Positions 34,664 through 43,518 of a stretch of DNA of 64,000 bases are shown here, piece by piece. The translations under genes and the position numbers were made by a program. Under the pieces are notes generated by a model. The model had not been told where the DNA came from. It saw only the letters and a list, made by a program, of their open reading frames with translations, and ran no database searches. Origin of the DNA: Bryobacteraceae bacterium CoA2 C42 (GTDB taxonomy: Bacteria > Acidobacteriota > Terriglobia > Bryobacterales > Bryobacteraceae); the NCBI GenBank assembly GCA_019931245.1, contig JAINDL010000035.1:1-64000 (forward strand), read 5' to 3'. How positions within the stretch are numbered: the first letter of the stretch is position 1; the number at the start of each line of letters is the position of its first letter.

Positions 34664-35434
34664 ATGATCATTCGGAAAAGTCCCGCAGAACTGGAGAAGA
34701 TGCGCCGTAGCGGTCTGCTCGTCTACCGTGTTTTGCAGACTCTCGCGGGAATGGTCGAGGTGGGCGTCTCAACGTTGGAATTAGAGAACGCGGCAGAAAA
34801 GCTGATCCTCGACGCCGGAGCGCGTCCCGCCTTTAAAGGCTACTATTCGGCGGCGGCCGGTAACCGTTATCCCTACGTTCTCTGTACCTCGGTAAACGAT
34901 GAGATTGTGCACGGGATGCCGTCCAGGAATAAGGTTTTAAAGCGAGGGGATATAATCTCGATCGACACCGGCGTACAACTCGACGGCTACTTCGGTGACT
35001 CTGCGATCACGGTGGGGGTCGGCGAGATTTCCCCGCAGTTGGTCAAGCTTCTTGCGGTGACGCAGGAGTCGCTTGAACGAGCGATCGACAAGGCTAGACC
35101 GGGCAACCGCTTGTTTGATATCTGCTCGACGGTGCAAAAACACGTCGAATCGAATGGTTTTACGATTGTTCGGGAGTTTGTCGGGCACGGGATTGGAACC
35201 GAGCTGCACGAAGAGCCGCAAGTTCCCAACTATGTGGACCGCAATAATGAAAATCCACGGCTGAAAGAGGGAATGGTGTTGGCGATCGAGCCGATGGTCA
35301 ACGCCGGGAAACCGCAGTCTAAAGTTTTATCCGACCGTTGGACCGCCGTCAGCCAAGACGGTTCAGCGTCGGCTCATTTTGAGCATTGTGTGGCTGTTAC
35401 AAAAGATGGACCGTGGGTGTTGACCCGGCCATGA
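34664..35434 (+). CDS. map: methionine aminopeptidase, type I
   Basis: 256 residues. Metal ligands can be read in SIDTGVQLDGYFGDSA (two Asp), GHGIGTELHEEP (His), AIEPMV (Glu) and HFEHCVAVT (Glu). It removes the initiator Met from nascent proteins. Its TGA overlaps the infA ATG (ATGA), coupling the two. Confidence 0.96.
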   Translation: MIIRKSPAELEKMRRSGLLVYRVLQTLAGMVEVGVSTLELENAAEKLILDAGARPAFKGYYSAAAGNRYPYVLCTSVNDEIVHGMPSRNKVLKRGDIISIDTGVQLDGYFGDSAITVGVGEISPQLVKLLAVTQESLERAIDKARPGNRLFDICSTVQKHVESNGFTIVREFVGHGIGTELHEEPQVPNYVDRNNENPRLKEGMVLAIEPMVNAGKPQSKVLSDRWTAVSQDGSASAHFEHCVAVTKDGPWVLTRP

Positions 35435-35658
35435 GTTGTGGAGTCCAGATGCAAAGCCATCGCGCAACCGTGTTGGAGCTCATGCCCAATGGGATTGTCA
35501 AGGTGGAGTTGGAAAACCGGCAGCAGGTGCTTGCCCACCCCGCCGGGACACGAGAAGTTCAGTTTATCCGGCTGCGGCCGGGAGATCTGGTTGAAGTGAC
35601 GCTCTCGCCACAGGATCACAGGCGAGGGCGCATCACGGGAGCATCGAGGAAGTCATGA
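35431..35658 (+). CDS. infA: translation initiation factor IF-1
   Basis: 75-residue S1-type OB fold: [25 protein letters not shown] then [16 protein letters not shown] and RGRIT, the IF-1 pattern. The N-terminus is atypical ([11 protein letters not shown]), and ATG 35449 is an alternative. Coupled by ATGA overlaps to map upstream and rpmJ downstream. Confidence 0.93.
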   Translation: MSCGVQMQSHRATVLELMPNGIVKVELENRQQVLAHPAGTREVQFIRLRPGDLVEVTLSPQDHRRGRITGASRKS

Positions 35659-35768
35659 AAGTACGGGCATCAGTCAAGAAGATTTGTGATAAGTGCAAGA
35701 TGATTCACCGTTACGGAACGGTCCGGGTGATCTGCACCAACCCGAAGCACAAACAGCGTCAAGGCTAG
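35655..35768 (+). CDS. rpmJ: 50S ribosomal protein L36
   Basis: 37 residues: begins [19 protein letters not shown], ends in NPKHKQRQG. The zinc set is Cys11, Cys14, Cys27 and His32. The ATG overlaps the infA stop as ATGA. It is easily missed because of its size but its place before rpsM is the conserved one. Confidence 0.95.
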   Translation: MKVRASVKKICDKCKMIHRYGTVRVICTNPKHKQRQG

Positions 35769-35825
35769 ACGCGCAGCGATCCGGCCTATTGAGATTCAGT
35801 TTAAGATAACAGGAGCACCCAGCCT

Positions 35826-36209
35826 ATGGCACGTATCGCCGGCGTCGACCTCCCCGCAAAGAAGCGGGCCGAGATAGGTCTCACTTACATTTATGGAATT
35901 GGCCGTACTCGGGCCAAATCGATCCTTTATCGGGTTGGAGTCGACCCGGACCGCAAGATCGCCGATCTGACGGAAGACGAAGTCAACCAGATTCGAACCC
36001 TGTTAGAGAACGAGGGAGCGGTGGAGGGTGACCTGCGGAAGGAGGTTTCTCTCAACATCAAGCGCTTGATTGAGATGGGTTCCTATCGTGGACTGCGTCA
36101 CCGGCGCGGATTGCCGGCGCGGGGCCAGCGTACTCATACCAACGCCCGCACGCGCAAGGGTCCCAGAAAGGGAACTGTCACCAACAAGAAGAAGCCGGGT
36201 CAGAAGTAA
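35826..36209 (+). CDS. rpsM: 30S ribosomal protein S13
   Basis: 127 residues: [20 protein letters not shown], a helix-two-turn-helix, and the basic tail [19 protein letters not shown]. Begins the alpha-operon segment, with AGGAGC upstream. Confidence 0.97.
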   Translation: MARIAGVDLPAKKRAEIGLTYIYGIGRTRAKSILYRVGVDPDRKIADLTEDEVNQIRTLLENEGAVEGDLRKEVSLNIKRLIEMGSYRGLRHRRGLPARGQRTHTNARTRKGPRKGTVTNKKKPGQK

Positions 36210-36227
36210 GGATCCCCAGTAAACAAC

Positions 36228-36635
36228 ATGGCCAAAGCAGCAGCTAAAAACGCGAAAAAGAAGGCCTTCAAAAAGAAGGAACGAAAGAACGTACCGATCG
36301 GGCTGTGCCACGTGCAGGCGACGTTCAACAACACGATTATTACGTTTACGGATCCGACCGGGAATGTGATCGCCTGGTCGAGTTCTGGCTCTCTCGGGTT
36401 TCGTGGTTCGAGGAAGGGCACCCCGTTTGCCGCCCAGCAGGCCTCGCTGACCGCAGCGAACAAGGCCAAAGAGTCGGGTCTGCGGACGGTGGAGGTTCGG
36501 GTGAGCGGTCCGGGGGCGGGCCGAGAGTCGGCAATCCGTGCCCTGTCGACCGCCGGGATTGAGGTTCGTTCGATCAAGGACCGGACGCCCATTCCTCACA
36601 ACGGTTGCCGGCCGCCGAAGAAGCGGCGCGTCTGA
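36228..36635 (+). CDS. rpsK: 30S ribosomal protein S11
   Basis: 135 residues, with [19 protein letters not shown] and the C-terminal [18 protein letters not shown]. Platform protein contacting mRNA near the Shine-Dalgarno cleft. It follows rpsM by 18 bp. Confidence 0.97.
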   Translation: MAKAAAKNAKKKAFKKKERKNVPIGLCHVQATFNNTIITFTDPTGNVIAWSSSGSLGFRGSRKGTPFAAQQASLTAANKAKESGLRTVEVRVSGPGAGRESAIRALSTAGIEVRSIKDRTPIPHNGCRPPKKRRV

Positions 36636-36665
36636 TCGCTCGTTCCCCTTTTTGACGACCCTGGC

Positions 36666-36681
36666 CCGTGCGTTAGCACGG
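36666..36681 (+). other. hairpin in the rpsK-rpsD gap
   Basis: CCGTGC-GTTA-GCACGG forms a perfect 6-bp stem with a tetraloop. The gap (174 bp) is the longest inside the alpha cluster and also holds a CATAAT box near 36698. An internal promoter or a regulatory leader for rpsD is possible. Confidence 0.35.
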
Positions 36682-36809
36682 TAAACTCGGTCTGTGTCAT
36701 AATGTTAATTGGCGAATCTGCAGGTTTGCAGTCGTCACCAGCAAGCAGGATGAAGGCGTATGCCGTAAACTGCACCTTGAGCACGTGCTCAAAGGTTTTA
36801 GGAGATTGA

Positions 36810-37451
36810 ATGGCTCGTTATAACGGACCGGTATGCCGCCTCTGTCGGCGTGAAGGAATGAAGCTCTACCTGAAGGGAGAGCGGTGTTACGGCCCCAAGT
36901 GTGCCGTGAGTGATGAAAAGAAGCGCAACTTCCCTCCTGGTCAGCATGGTCAGGCCCGGAAGCCGAAGATTCTTGGATACGGGCTCCAACTGCGCGAAAA
37001 GCAAAAGACCAAGCGGTACTTCGGCCTGCTCGAGGGGCAGTTCCGGAATATTTTTGAAAAGGCCAGCCGCTCGAAGGGCATTACAGGTGAGGTGATGTTG
37101 CAGATGCTCGAAAAGCGTCTGGACAATGTCGCTTTTCGCATCGGATTTGCTACTTCCCGCGCCGGTGCGCGGCAGGTTGTGCGTCACGGTCACCTGTTGG
37201 TGAACGGTAAGAAGGTTAACATTCCCTCTTATCAGGTGCGTGCCGGAGACGTCGTCTCGGTGCGGGAGAAGAGCAAAAGTAATCCTTCTATTCTAGCCTC
37301 GCGCGATGCAACGGCTCATCTGCCCTCTCCCACGTGGTTGGAGGTCGACCGCGAAAACCTAAAGGCGACGATTGCCTCCAACCCCAAGCGTGATGAGCTC
37401 GTTCAGATCCAGGTCAATGAACAGCTGATCGTCGAACTGTACTCGAAGTAA
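36810..37451 (+). CDS. rpsD: 30S ribosomal protein S4, zinc-type
   Basis: 213 residues. The N-terminus has Cys9, Cys12, Cys26 and Cys31 (CRLC ... CYGPKC), the zinc-binding form known from Thermus. An S4 RNA-binding domain follows ([32 protein letters not shown]). AGGAGA stands before the ATG. It nucleates 30S assembly. Confidence 0.97.
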   Translation: MARYNGPVCRLCRREGMKLYLKGERCYGPKCAVSDEKKRNFPPGQHGQARKPKILGYGLQLREKQKTKRYFGLLEGQFRNIFEKASRSKGITGEVMLQMLEKRLDNVAFRIGFATSRAGARQVVRHGHLLVNGKKVNIPSYQVRAGDVVSVREKSKSNPSILASRDATAHLPSPTWLEVDRENLKATIASNPKRDELVQIQVNEQLIVELYSK

Positions 37452-37485
37452 GCGACCCGAGGTCCCTAAATCCACAAGGAGTGCT

Positions 37486-38505
37486 ATGTTCAAAGGCTTT
37501 CAGAAACCGAAGCGTCTGGTTGCCAATACCGAGACGCTGACCGAGCGTTATGGCATGTTCACGGCTCAGCCGTTCGAGCGGGGTTTTGGCACAACGATCG
37601 GCAACAGCCTCCGTCGTGTGCTCCTCAGTTCAATTGAGGGCGCGGCGATTACGGCGGTCCGCATTGAGGGCGTTGCCCACGAATTCAGCCCGATCCCCGG
37701 GGTGACCGAAGACGCCACCGACATCATCCTCAATCTGAAACAGGTACCCTTCAAAATGACCTCTGATGGGGTGCACACCGCGCGGATCATCGTCGACCAG
37801 CCGGGGGAGGTGCTTTCAGGTCAAATTCAGACCGATGCGGACGTCGAAGTTCTCGACCCGCACCTTCACATTGCGACGGTAGGCGAGGGCGGACGGTTGA
37901 ACATTGAAGTTCGTTTGAAGCAGGGCCGGGGCTATGTTGCGGCCGACCGTAACTTTGACGAAGATCTGCCTATCGGTTTTATTCCGATCGACTCAGTTCA
38001 CTCGCCGGTGCGCAAGGTCAACTATTCGGTCGAGGCGGCCCGCCTTGGGCAAATGACCGACTACGACAAGCTCACCCTTGAGGTCGTGACTAACGGCGCC
38101 ATCTCGCCGCAGGACTCCATCGGGATGGCGGCGAAGCTTCTCAAAGACCACATGAGCATCTTCATTAACTTTGAAGAGGTCTCCGAGGCGGTCGAGGAGC
38201 CAGTCGAGCGGGGCGTAACCGGTCAGGTCAACGAGGTTCTCAACCGCTCAGTCGAGGAGTTGGAGTTGTCCGTGCGCTCTTACAACTGCCTCAAGAATGC
38301 CAATATCCAATCGATCGGCGATCTAGTACAGCGCTCCGAGGCCGAAATGCTGCGAACGAAGAACTTTGGGCGTAAATCGCTGAACGAGATCAAAGAGATT
38401 CTCTCCGGCCTTGGCCTTGGCTTTGGCATGAAGTTTGATTCCCAGGGACGGTTGGTCTCCCCGGTAGGCGCGCCGGTCAGCGATAGCGCGGAAATTGGCG
38501 AGTAA
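37486..38505 (+). CDS. rpoA: RNA polymerase subunit alpha
   Basis: 339 residues. The N-terminal domain has the dimer signature [20 protein letters not shown]; the C-terminal domain ([30 protein letters not shown]) binds UP elements and activators. Between rpsD and rplQ, as in most bacteria. Confidence 0.98.
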   Translation: MFKGFQKPKRLVANTETLTERYGMFTAQPFERGFGTTIGNSLRRVLLSSIEGAAITAVRIEGVAHEFSPIPGVTEDATDIILNLKQVPFKMTSDGVHTARIIVDQPGEVLSGQIQTDADVEVLDPHLHIATVGEGGRLNIEVRLKQGRGYVAADRNFDEDLPIGFIPIDSVHSPVRKVNYSVEAARLGQMTDYDKLTLEVVTNGAISPQDSIGMAAKLLKDHMSIFINFEEVSEAVEEPVERGVTGQVNEVLNRSVEELELSVRSYNCLKNANIQSIGDLVQRSEAEMLRTKNFGRKSLNEIKEILSGLGLGFGMKFDSQGRLVSPVGAPVSDSAEIGE

Positions 38506-38526
38506 TTCAGAAGTTAGAGAAAGAGC

Positions 38527-38982
38527 ATGAGACACAATCGAGCAGGATTTAAACTAAAGCGCGATATTGGCGCGCGTCGCGCCTTGTTACGCGGCCTTGT
38601 GACCAGCGCCATCCTCGAAGAGCGCATCGTGACCACGGTTCCCAAGGCGAAGGCGGCCAAGCCGCTGGTCGAGAAAATGATCACCCTCGCCAAGCGCGAC
38701 ACCCTGCATTCGCGCCGGCAGGCGGCAGCGTTCCTGTTGACCCCGGCCGCCGTGCAGAAGCTGTTTGACAAGATTGGCCCCCGGTTCACCCAGCGCAATG
38801 GCGGCTACACCCGCGTAGTCCGGGTGGGCGTCCGTAAAGGCGATGGCGCCGAGACCGCGATGTTAGAGTTGGTGGGATCCGAGTTGGTTCGTCGCGCGGC
38901 CGACCGGGCCAAGCGGCGGGAAGAGCGACTGAAGCAGCTGCAGCAGGGTCAGGAAGCTGACGTCGAACAGGATACGAAGTAG
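38527..38982 (+). CDS. rplQ: 50S ribosomal protein L17
   Basis: 151 residues. The core starts MRHNRAGFKLKRDIGARRALLR and ends at GDGAETAMLELVG; about 30 extra charged residues (KRREERLKQLQQGQEAD) form a C-terminal helix. Last gene of the alpha segment. Confidence 0.97.
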   Translation: MRHNRAGFKLKRDIGARRALLRGLVTSAILEERIVTTVPKAKAAKPLVEKMITLAKRDTLHSRRQAAAFLLTPAAVQKLFDKIGPRFTQRNGGYTRVVRVGVRKGDGAETAMLELVGSELVRRAADRAKRREERLKQLQQGQEADVEQDTK

Positions 38983-39062
38983 CATCTCCGCTCCTGCACT
39001 CCCGGCGCAAGAATCGGTAAAAGGTTCTTGCGCCGTCGTGTGTTGGGGACGTCTCGGGTCCC

Positions 39063-39911
39063 ATGGAAAGCACACCCAACTCCCAGACGCCGCTCGTCTC
39101 GGTCCTGTGCGTCAGCCGCAATCAGGATCTCAACCTACGGCGGTGCCTAGTCGCTTTGTCTCGGTCGACCCTGGCGGCCCAGACGCAGGTTGTGGTCGTG
39201 GACCTTGCCTCGCATGATGAGACCGCCACGGTCGTGGCGGATTTTTCCGAACTGACGGCCCTCCGTCTGCCAAAAAACTTCGGATGGACGAAGGCGGCCA
39301 ATATCGGACTGCGCTCGACCACGGCCGAAAACATTCTTTTCCTCGATCCCTGCGTCGAACTGGACCCAGGCACCGTCGAGGTTCTGCTGAGTAGCGTGGC
39401 TGAGAGCGGAACCGTGGCGGCGGCGGTGGCCACCCTGCGCACGACCGACGGAAGCCCGGCATCCTATCTCCGCCCCCTGCCGGTTGCCACGCTCCTCCGA
39501 ATGGAGGCCCATGCCCCCGCCCAGCCGGAAGAGAGTGAATCGGTTGACTACCCCGGGCTAGCCGCTCTGTTGATTCGGAAGTCCTTTCTCAAAGGCATGA
39601 ACTATTTCGACGAGCGGTACGGCGAACTCTGGTCCGATGCGGAGCTCGCGGCGCAGGTGAAGCGAGCCCAGCGGCGCATTCTGCGCTTACCCGGTGCTGG
39701 CGGCGTGCTCCACCCGGAGCAGGACAAGCGCATTCCTTCTGCCCTGCTCGCCGCCGACTGGCACTCGGGGGCGGCTGTGTATCTCAAGAAGCATTACGGA
39801 TTGTCGCTCGGCCGTTCTCTGGGCCCGATCGTGAGATCGCTGTTGAGCGGGAATCTCAGCCTGGCCCGCCATTTGCTCGCTGGGGACAAAGTCGATGGGA
39901 CGCAGGAGTGA
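39063..39911 (+). CDS. family 2 glycosyltransferase
   Basis: 282 residues with a GT-A fold: VSVLCVSRNQDLNLRRCLVAL at the start, VVVVDLASHDETATVV where the first conserved Asp lies, NFGWTKAANIGL and LDPCVELDP in the DxD position (here DPC). It resembles rhamnosyltransferase-like GT2 enzymes for cell-surface glycans; donor and acceptor are unknown. It is placed oddly between rplQ and rpmB. Confidence 0.8.
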   Translation: MESTPNSQTPLVSVLCVSRNQDLNLRRCLVALSRSTLAAQTQVVVVDLASHDETATVVADFSELTALRLPKNFGWTKAANIGLRSTTAENILFLDPCVELDPGTVEVLLSSVAESGTVAAAVATLRTTDGSPASYLRPLPVATLLRMEAHAPAQPEESESVDYPGLAALLIRKSFLKGMNYFDERYGELWSDAELAAQVKRAQRRILRLPGAGGVLHPEQDKRIPSALLAADWHSGAAVYLKKHYGLSLGRSLGPIVRSLLSGNLSLARHLLAGDKVDGTQE

Positions 39912-40017
39912 GCAACTCGAGCCGGTTTCCGCTACCGAGTTGCCTGGTTTGTGATAAACTCAAATCTTGTGTGTGGCTTGAGAACAGGCCCGCGCAACCT
40001 ATTTCTTGGAGTCTTCT

Positions 40018-40248
40018 ATGGAATGTCCTGTAACCGGAATCAAAACTCAGTTCGGCAATCGCGTCTCTCACGCAAATAACAAAACCCGTCGCACCTGGCA
40101 GCCGAACATGCAGAGTAAGCGCTTCTGGTATCCTGCAGAGAACCGATTCGTTCGGCTGACGCTCAGTGTCCAAGGCATCAAGCACATCGACAAGGTCGGG
40201 ATCGATACTGTGGTACGCGAGCTGCGTGCAAAGGGTGTGAAGCTCTAA
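40018..40248 (+). CDS. rpmB: 50S ribosomal protein L28
   Basis: 76 residues from ATG 40018 (MECPVTGIKTQFGNRVSHANNKT), behind TTGGAG. It has one Cys only, so it is the zinc-free form. It overlaps the 3' end of the convergent mutM by 4 bp. A GATAAACT box at 39953-39960 may be its -10 region. Confidence 0.95.
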   Translation: MECPVTGIKTQFGNRVSHANNKTRRTWQPNMQSKRFWYPAENRFVRLTLSVQGIKHIDKVGIDTVVRELRAKGVKL

Positions 40249-41027
40249 CTGCGCTGGCAGCGCGGGCAGAAGTGGGTGCCCCGCTGCACGAGAGCGATCC
40301 TTTCAATTGCGGTACCGCACCGGTAGCACGGCTGCCCGGTACGGGCGTATACTTGGTGCTGCAGCTGAAAGCTCCCCCGCTCTCCAGCCGTATTGACGTA
40401 GTCGGAGATGGACGATCCCCCGGCGCGAATTGCCTCCTTTAGCAAGGCACTCATCTCCCGCCATAGTTTGGCCCAGGCTGCCTCGGGGAGACTCTCTGTG
40501 CGCTGCGCGGGATGGATTCGTGCCCGGAATAGCAGTTCGTCTACGTAGATGTTGCCGAGACCGCGTAGGAAGTTCTGGTTGAGCAGCAGCCCTTTCACGG
40601 TGGTGCGGTAGGGCGTTGCGCGGCGGACCAACGCGGCCCGGCCGATCTCCAACGGATCCGGCCCCAGGGCCGCCACCGGCTCAGGTAACGACTCGGCCCA
40701 GAGGACGCGGCCGAACTGCCGGATATCTTCAAGGCTCAAGGAGATGTCTCGAAACCGCCACACCGCGCGCGTGTGGCGGTTAAGCGGCACGTCGAATAGA
40801 AGTTTACCGGTCATCCCCAGGTGAATTGCCAGTACGCCCCGGTCGAGTTCGACTACGATAAATTTGCCGTACCGGCGGACCCCGGCTACGCGCCCCCCGG
40901 CTAGCTCCGGCGGAAAACAGCCCCGAAAGATGCGGGAGGGGAAATAGCGCCCCTCCAGGACTGTCTGCCCCTCGAGCCGGGGTACCAGCGCCCGGACGAT
41001 CGTCTCCACCTCCGGTAGCTCCGGCAC
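40245..41027 (-). CDS. mutM: formamidopyrimidine-DNA glycosylase
   Basis: 260 residues. The start PELPEVETIVR supplies the catalytic Pro2 and Glu3, MTGKLLF the conserved Lys, and the C-terminus a zinc finger CYRCGTAIERIALV ... CPRC. It removes 8-oxoguanine and other oxidised purines. It follows the Rieske gene by 3 bp, so both are co-transcribed. Confidence 0.95.
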   Translation of the reverse strand: MPELPEVETIVRALVPRLEGQTVLEGRYFPSRIFRGCFPPELAGGRVAGVRRYGKFIVVELDRGVLAIHLGMTGKLLFDVPLNRHTRAVWRFRDISLSLEDIRQFGRVLWAESLPEPVAALGPDPLEIGRAALVRRATPYRTTVKGLLLNQNFLRGLGNIYVDELLFRARIHPAQRTESLPEAAWAKLWREMSALLKEAIRAGGSSISDYVNTAGERGSFQLQHQVYARTGQPCYRCGTAIERIALVQRGTHFCPRCQRS

Positions 41028-41030
41028 CGC

Positions 41031-41339
41031 TTAATCCAGTTCGACCGCAATCGAACGGTCCGCCAGCACCTGAACCGGATAGCGGCGCAGGGCAAGACCT
41101 GGGTCAAACGCGCACACTCCGGTGGTGCAATCGAATTCCCATCCATGCCACGGACACACGAGCAGCGTCCCGTGCAGCGCTCCCATCGCCAGCGGTCCCC
41201 CCCGGTGGGGACACCGGTTATCAACGGCGAATACCTCGCCGTTCACGTTGCAGACTGCCATCTCGGTGCCGTCCTTCCGGAATGCAAGCACCCCGCCGGG
41301 TCTTAGGTCATCGAGCGAGCCAACCTGCACCAAGGGCAT
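41031..41339 (-). CDS. Rieske-type [2Fe-2S] ferredoxin
   Basis: 102 residues with both cluster motifs, CPHRGGPLAMG and CPWHGWEFD, as in NirD/dioxygenase ferredoxins. It is soluble with no membrane anchor. It could supply electrons to an oxygenase; the only oxygenases in the window are the distant diiron pair. First gene of an operon with mutM. Confidence 0.9.
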   Translation of the reverse strand: MPLVQVGSLDDLRPGGVLAFRKDGTEMAVCNVNGEVFAVDNRCPHRGGPLAMGALHGTLLVCPWHGWEFDCTTGVCAFDPGLALRRYPVQVLADRSIAVELD

Positions 41340-41355
41340 ATAGAATTAAGCTACC

Positions 41356-42327
41356 ATGCGACTCCGCTTCCTGGTCTGTGTCCCCCTCTTTCTGCTCGTC
41401 ACCTGCCGTCAGTCGCCGTCGAAAGTGATCGGGGTCGTCCCGAAGGGCGCCGGCCATGTCTTCTGGCTCACGGTGAAGGCGGGGGCGGAAAAGGCGGCGG
41501 CCGAATCCGGCTACACCATCGAGTGGAACGCCCCGACCCTCGAAGTCGATGCCAGCCGCCAGCGGGATATCCTCGACTCCATGATCACCCGGCGCCTCGC
41601 CGGCATCGCCCTTGCCCCCGTGGACCGCAAGGCGCTCGCCGGTACCGTAGACCGCGGCACGGCGGCGGGCATCCCCATGGCTGTGTTCGACTCCGACGTC
41701 GACACGACCAACCGCCTGACCTATGTCGCCACCGATAACCGGGCTGGCGGCAGGCTGGCCGCGCAGCGCCTGGCAGCCGTCCTGGGTGGCAAGGGGAAGG
41801 TCGCCATGATTGGCTTCATGCCGGGCAGCGCTTCGACCATGGACCGGGAGGCTGGCTTTCGCGAGGAAATTGCGGCCCACCACCCCGGGATGCAAATCGT
41901 GGTGGAGAGCTTCGGCATGGCGGACCGCGCCAAGGCGATGGCGGTGACCGAAAACGCCCTGACAGCCCACGCCGACCTGGCCGGTATCTTCGCCGACAAC
42001 GAATCCAGCTCGGCCGGGGCATTGCAGGCCATCAAGAGCCGGCAAGCAAAAACGGTGAAGTTTGTGGCCTTTGACGCCAACGAACAGTTCATCGAGGACC
42101 TCCGCGCCGGCTGGATCGACGCGCTGATCCTGCAGGATCCCTTCGAGATGGGATATCAATCAGTGAAGGCCATCGCTACCCGTTTGAGTGGAGGCGCCCC
42201 CGCGCCCCGCCGGGACCTGCCTGCGACATTGGTGACGTTGGCCAACCTCGATGCCAAAGAGATCCCCGCCGATGATCCTGCCAGGCGCCCAGAAGCGGCT
42301 CACGCAGGGCGCACATTAGGCGGCTGA
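41356..42327 (+). CDS. sugar-binding lipoprotein (ABC-type periplasmic binding protein)
   Basis: 323 residues. A lipobox (LLVTC, Cys17) ends the leader, then a type I periplasmic binding fold: GVVPKGAGHVFWLTVKAGAEKAA, the ADNESSSAGALQAI hinge region and LILQDPFEMGYQSV. This resembles ribose/xylose-binding LacI-like proteins. No permease or ATPase gene is adjacent, so it is an orphan. Divergent from the Rieske-mutM pair. Confidence 0.85.
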   Translation: MRLRFLVCVPLFLLVTCRQSPSKVIGVVPKGAGHVFWLTVKAGAEKAAAESGYTIEWNAPTLEVDASRQRDILDSMITRRLAGIALAPVDRKALAGTVDRGTAAGIPMAVFDSDVDTTNRLTYVATDNRAGGRLAAQRLAAVLGGKGKVAMIGFMPGSASTMDREAGFREEIAAHHPGMQIVVESFGMADRAKAMAVTENALTAHADLAGIFADNESSSAGALQAIKSRQAKTVKFVAFDANEQFIEDLRAGWIDALILQDPFEMGYQSVKAIATRLSGGAPAPRRDLPATLVTLANLDAKEIPADDPARRPEAAHAGRTLGG

Positions 42328-42597
42328 TCCCGCCGGTTGGCCTCAAACAGGCCCTCATCCCCGCGTGTCACCGGAGGTGCGTCCGAATCCACGCGGATTC
42401 ACGGAGCCGTCTGCCTTGGAAAGTACTTTCGTCCGCCGGGTCAACCGCGACGGCCTTCGACAGCGTGAGGAAGCGAATTGAACCAAATCCGCCTGAACAT
42501 CGCGACGTCTCCCGTCCACCCGGGCCACCGCGCACATCCAGCGGCACAGCACCGCCACCGCGCTCCGCCAAGACCGCGCCCCAACGGCGCAGATCAC
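42328..42597. other. gene-free stretch at the start of a remnant region
   Basis: No supported gene. Together with the next kilobase it forms a stretch of fragments between two intact transcription units. Confidence 0.5.
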
Positions 42598-42861
42598 CAG
42601 TGGAGGCTTTCGCCGAGGTTTGACGAACTGGGCGTCTTCGACGGTGGAATTGCTGCCGCGTCTTTGAACGGGAAAGCTGGATTCGTTTCTCCGGAAGGAG
42701 AGTGGGTCGTTGCGCCTCGTTTCGACCGGTCCCATCGTTTTGTCGGTGACCTCGCCGTGGTGCAGACTGGCGACAAGTACAGCTATGTTTGAAGGAGAGG
42801 CGAAGTTGTCTGGACATCGGAACCCTATTCGATGCCACAGGTCCCTCCACTCAGAGACTGA
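42598..42861 (+). pseudogene. WG-repeat protein fragment with internal stop
   Basis: The frame reads RFDELGVFDGGIAAASLNGK, GFVSPEGEWVVAPRFDRSHRF and TGDKYSYV, which is the WG (KWG-like) repeat pattern. A TGA stands at 42790-42792, after which the same frame continues RRGEVVWTSEPY to a second stop at 42859-42861. The normal 5' part is missing. Reading this as a decayed gene is well supported; the function is unknown. Confidence 0.6.
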
Positions 42862-43006
42862 GGAACAAAGTTATACGGAGTGTCCGCCCGGAATGAGACG
42901 TTTGAAGCACTAGCATCGACTCTTGCTGATCGCAAGGTCAGCGTCGAAGCGTGGACAGTGGTCCTGGGGGGCGGGTATAAAGCTTCGAAAAGGTCGTAGC
43001 AGATGC

Positions 43007-43102
43007 CGGCCCTGTATCCGATTCATCTAAGCCATGCTGGGGCACGCGGACCTGAAGACAACCCAGATCCATACGCGAGTTGCGATCCGGCAACTGAAGG
43101 CC
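43007..43102 (+). pseudogene. 3' fragment of a tyrosine recombinase/integrase
   Basis: The frame gives IRF-I-stop-AM followed by LGHADLKTTQIHTRVAIRQ, the conserved LGH(x)...TT..Y region around the active site of phage-type integrases (IQAMLGHADLKTTQIYT in intact relatives). The Gln codon is TAA (43028-43030), and the catalytic Tyr of Q-I-Y-T is His here, so it is doubly dead. Homology stops near 43102, where it abuts an antisense toxin fragment. Confidence 0.65.
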
Positions 43103-43111
43103 AAGGTAGGA

Positions 43112-43296
43112 AAAGCGGACGCGGCAGTCGCCGACACGAAGGCGGAACTCGGGCGGGTCGATGCCTTGCAGGCGCTTCACATCGCCAGCGCCGGTTTCGG
43201 CGAAGCGCTCGACAGCCTGCTTGAGGCGGCCAGCGATGCCCTTATCGAGACCGGCCATGTCGGACAGAGCCGCACCGGTCCATTCGATCTCAATTA
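43112..43296 (-). pseudogene. RelE/ParE-like toxin fragment
   Basis: The minus strand reads IEIEWTGAALSDMAGLDKG, RLKQAVERFAETGAGDVKRL and FRLRVGDCRVRF, which is the RelE-type pattern up to the last strand. It then runs into the reverse of the integrase fragment, so the C-terminus is lost. No ATG or GTG starts the natural N-terminus; an ATT overlapping the upstream stop is where it would begin. Confidence 0.6.
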
Positions 43297-43500
43297 GTCC
43301 AGACCAAGCCGCCGCATCGCTTCTGCGTCGGGAATGCCCTTGCCGCCGTTGTTCTGGGGCCTGGTCTTGGGGCCTGGTCTTGGCTACCGTGACGGCAGCC
43401 TTCTCTTCGTCGGTCTCCGGCTCATCGTCGAGCGGCGCGTTGCGTAAGGCGGCAGGCCTCGGAAAATACTCCCCTCCGGCGTACCGCGCACCGTCTGATA
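43294..43500 (-). pseudogene. frameshifted partner gene upstream of the toxin fragment (antitoxin-like)
   Basis: Joined across a 13-bp duplication, the minus strand reads RYAGGEYFPRPAALRNA, PLDDEPETDEEKAAV and finally GIPDAEAMRRLGLD-stop. The C-terminus has the look of antitoxins that precede RelE genes, and its stop overlaps the toxin start. The tandem copies at 43356-43381 break the frame. I cannot name the family, and the start is unclear. Confidence 0.4.
43356..43381. repeat. 13-bp tandem duplication
   Basis: GGGGCCTGGTCTT occurs twice in direct succession. Removing one copy restores a continuous frame in the antitoxin-like gene, which suggests that slippage inactivated it. Confidence 0.8.
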
Positions 43501-43518
43501 AACTAAGTGCAGAATTCG

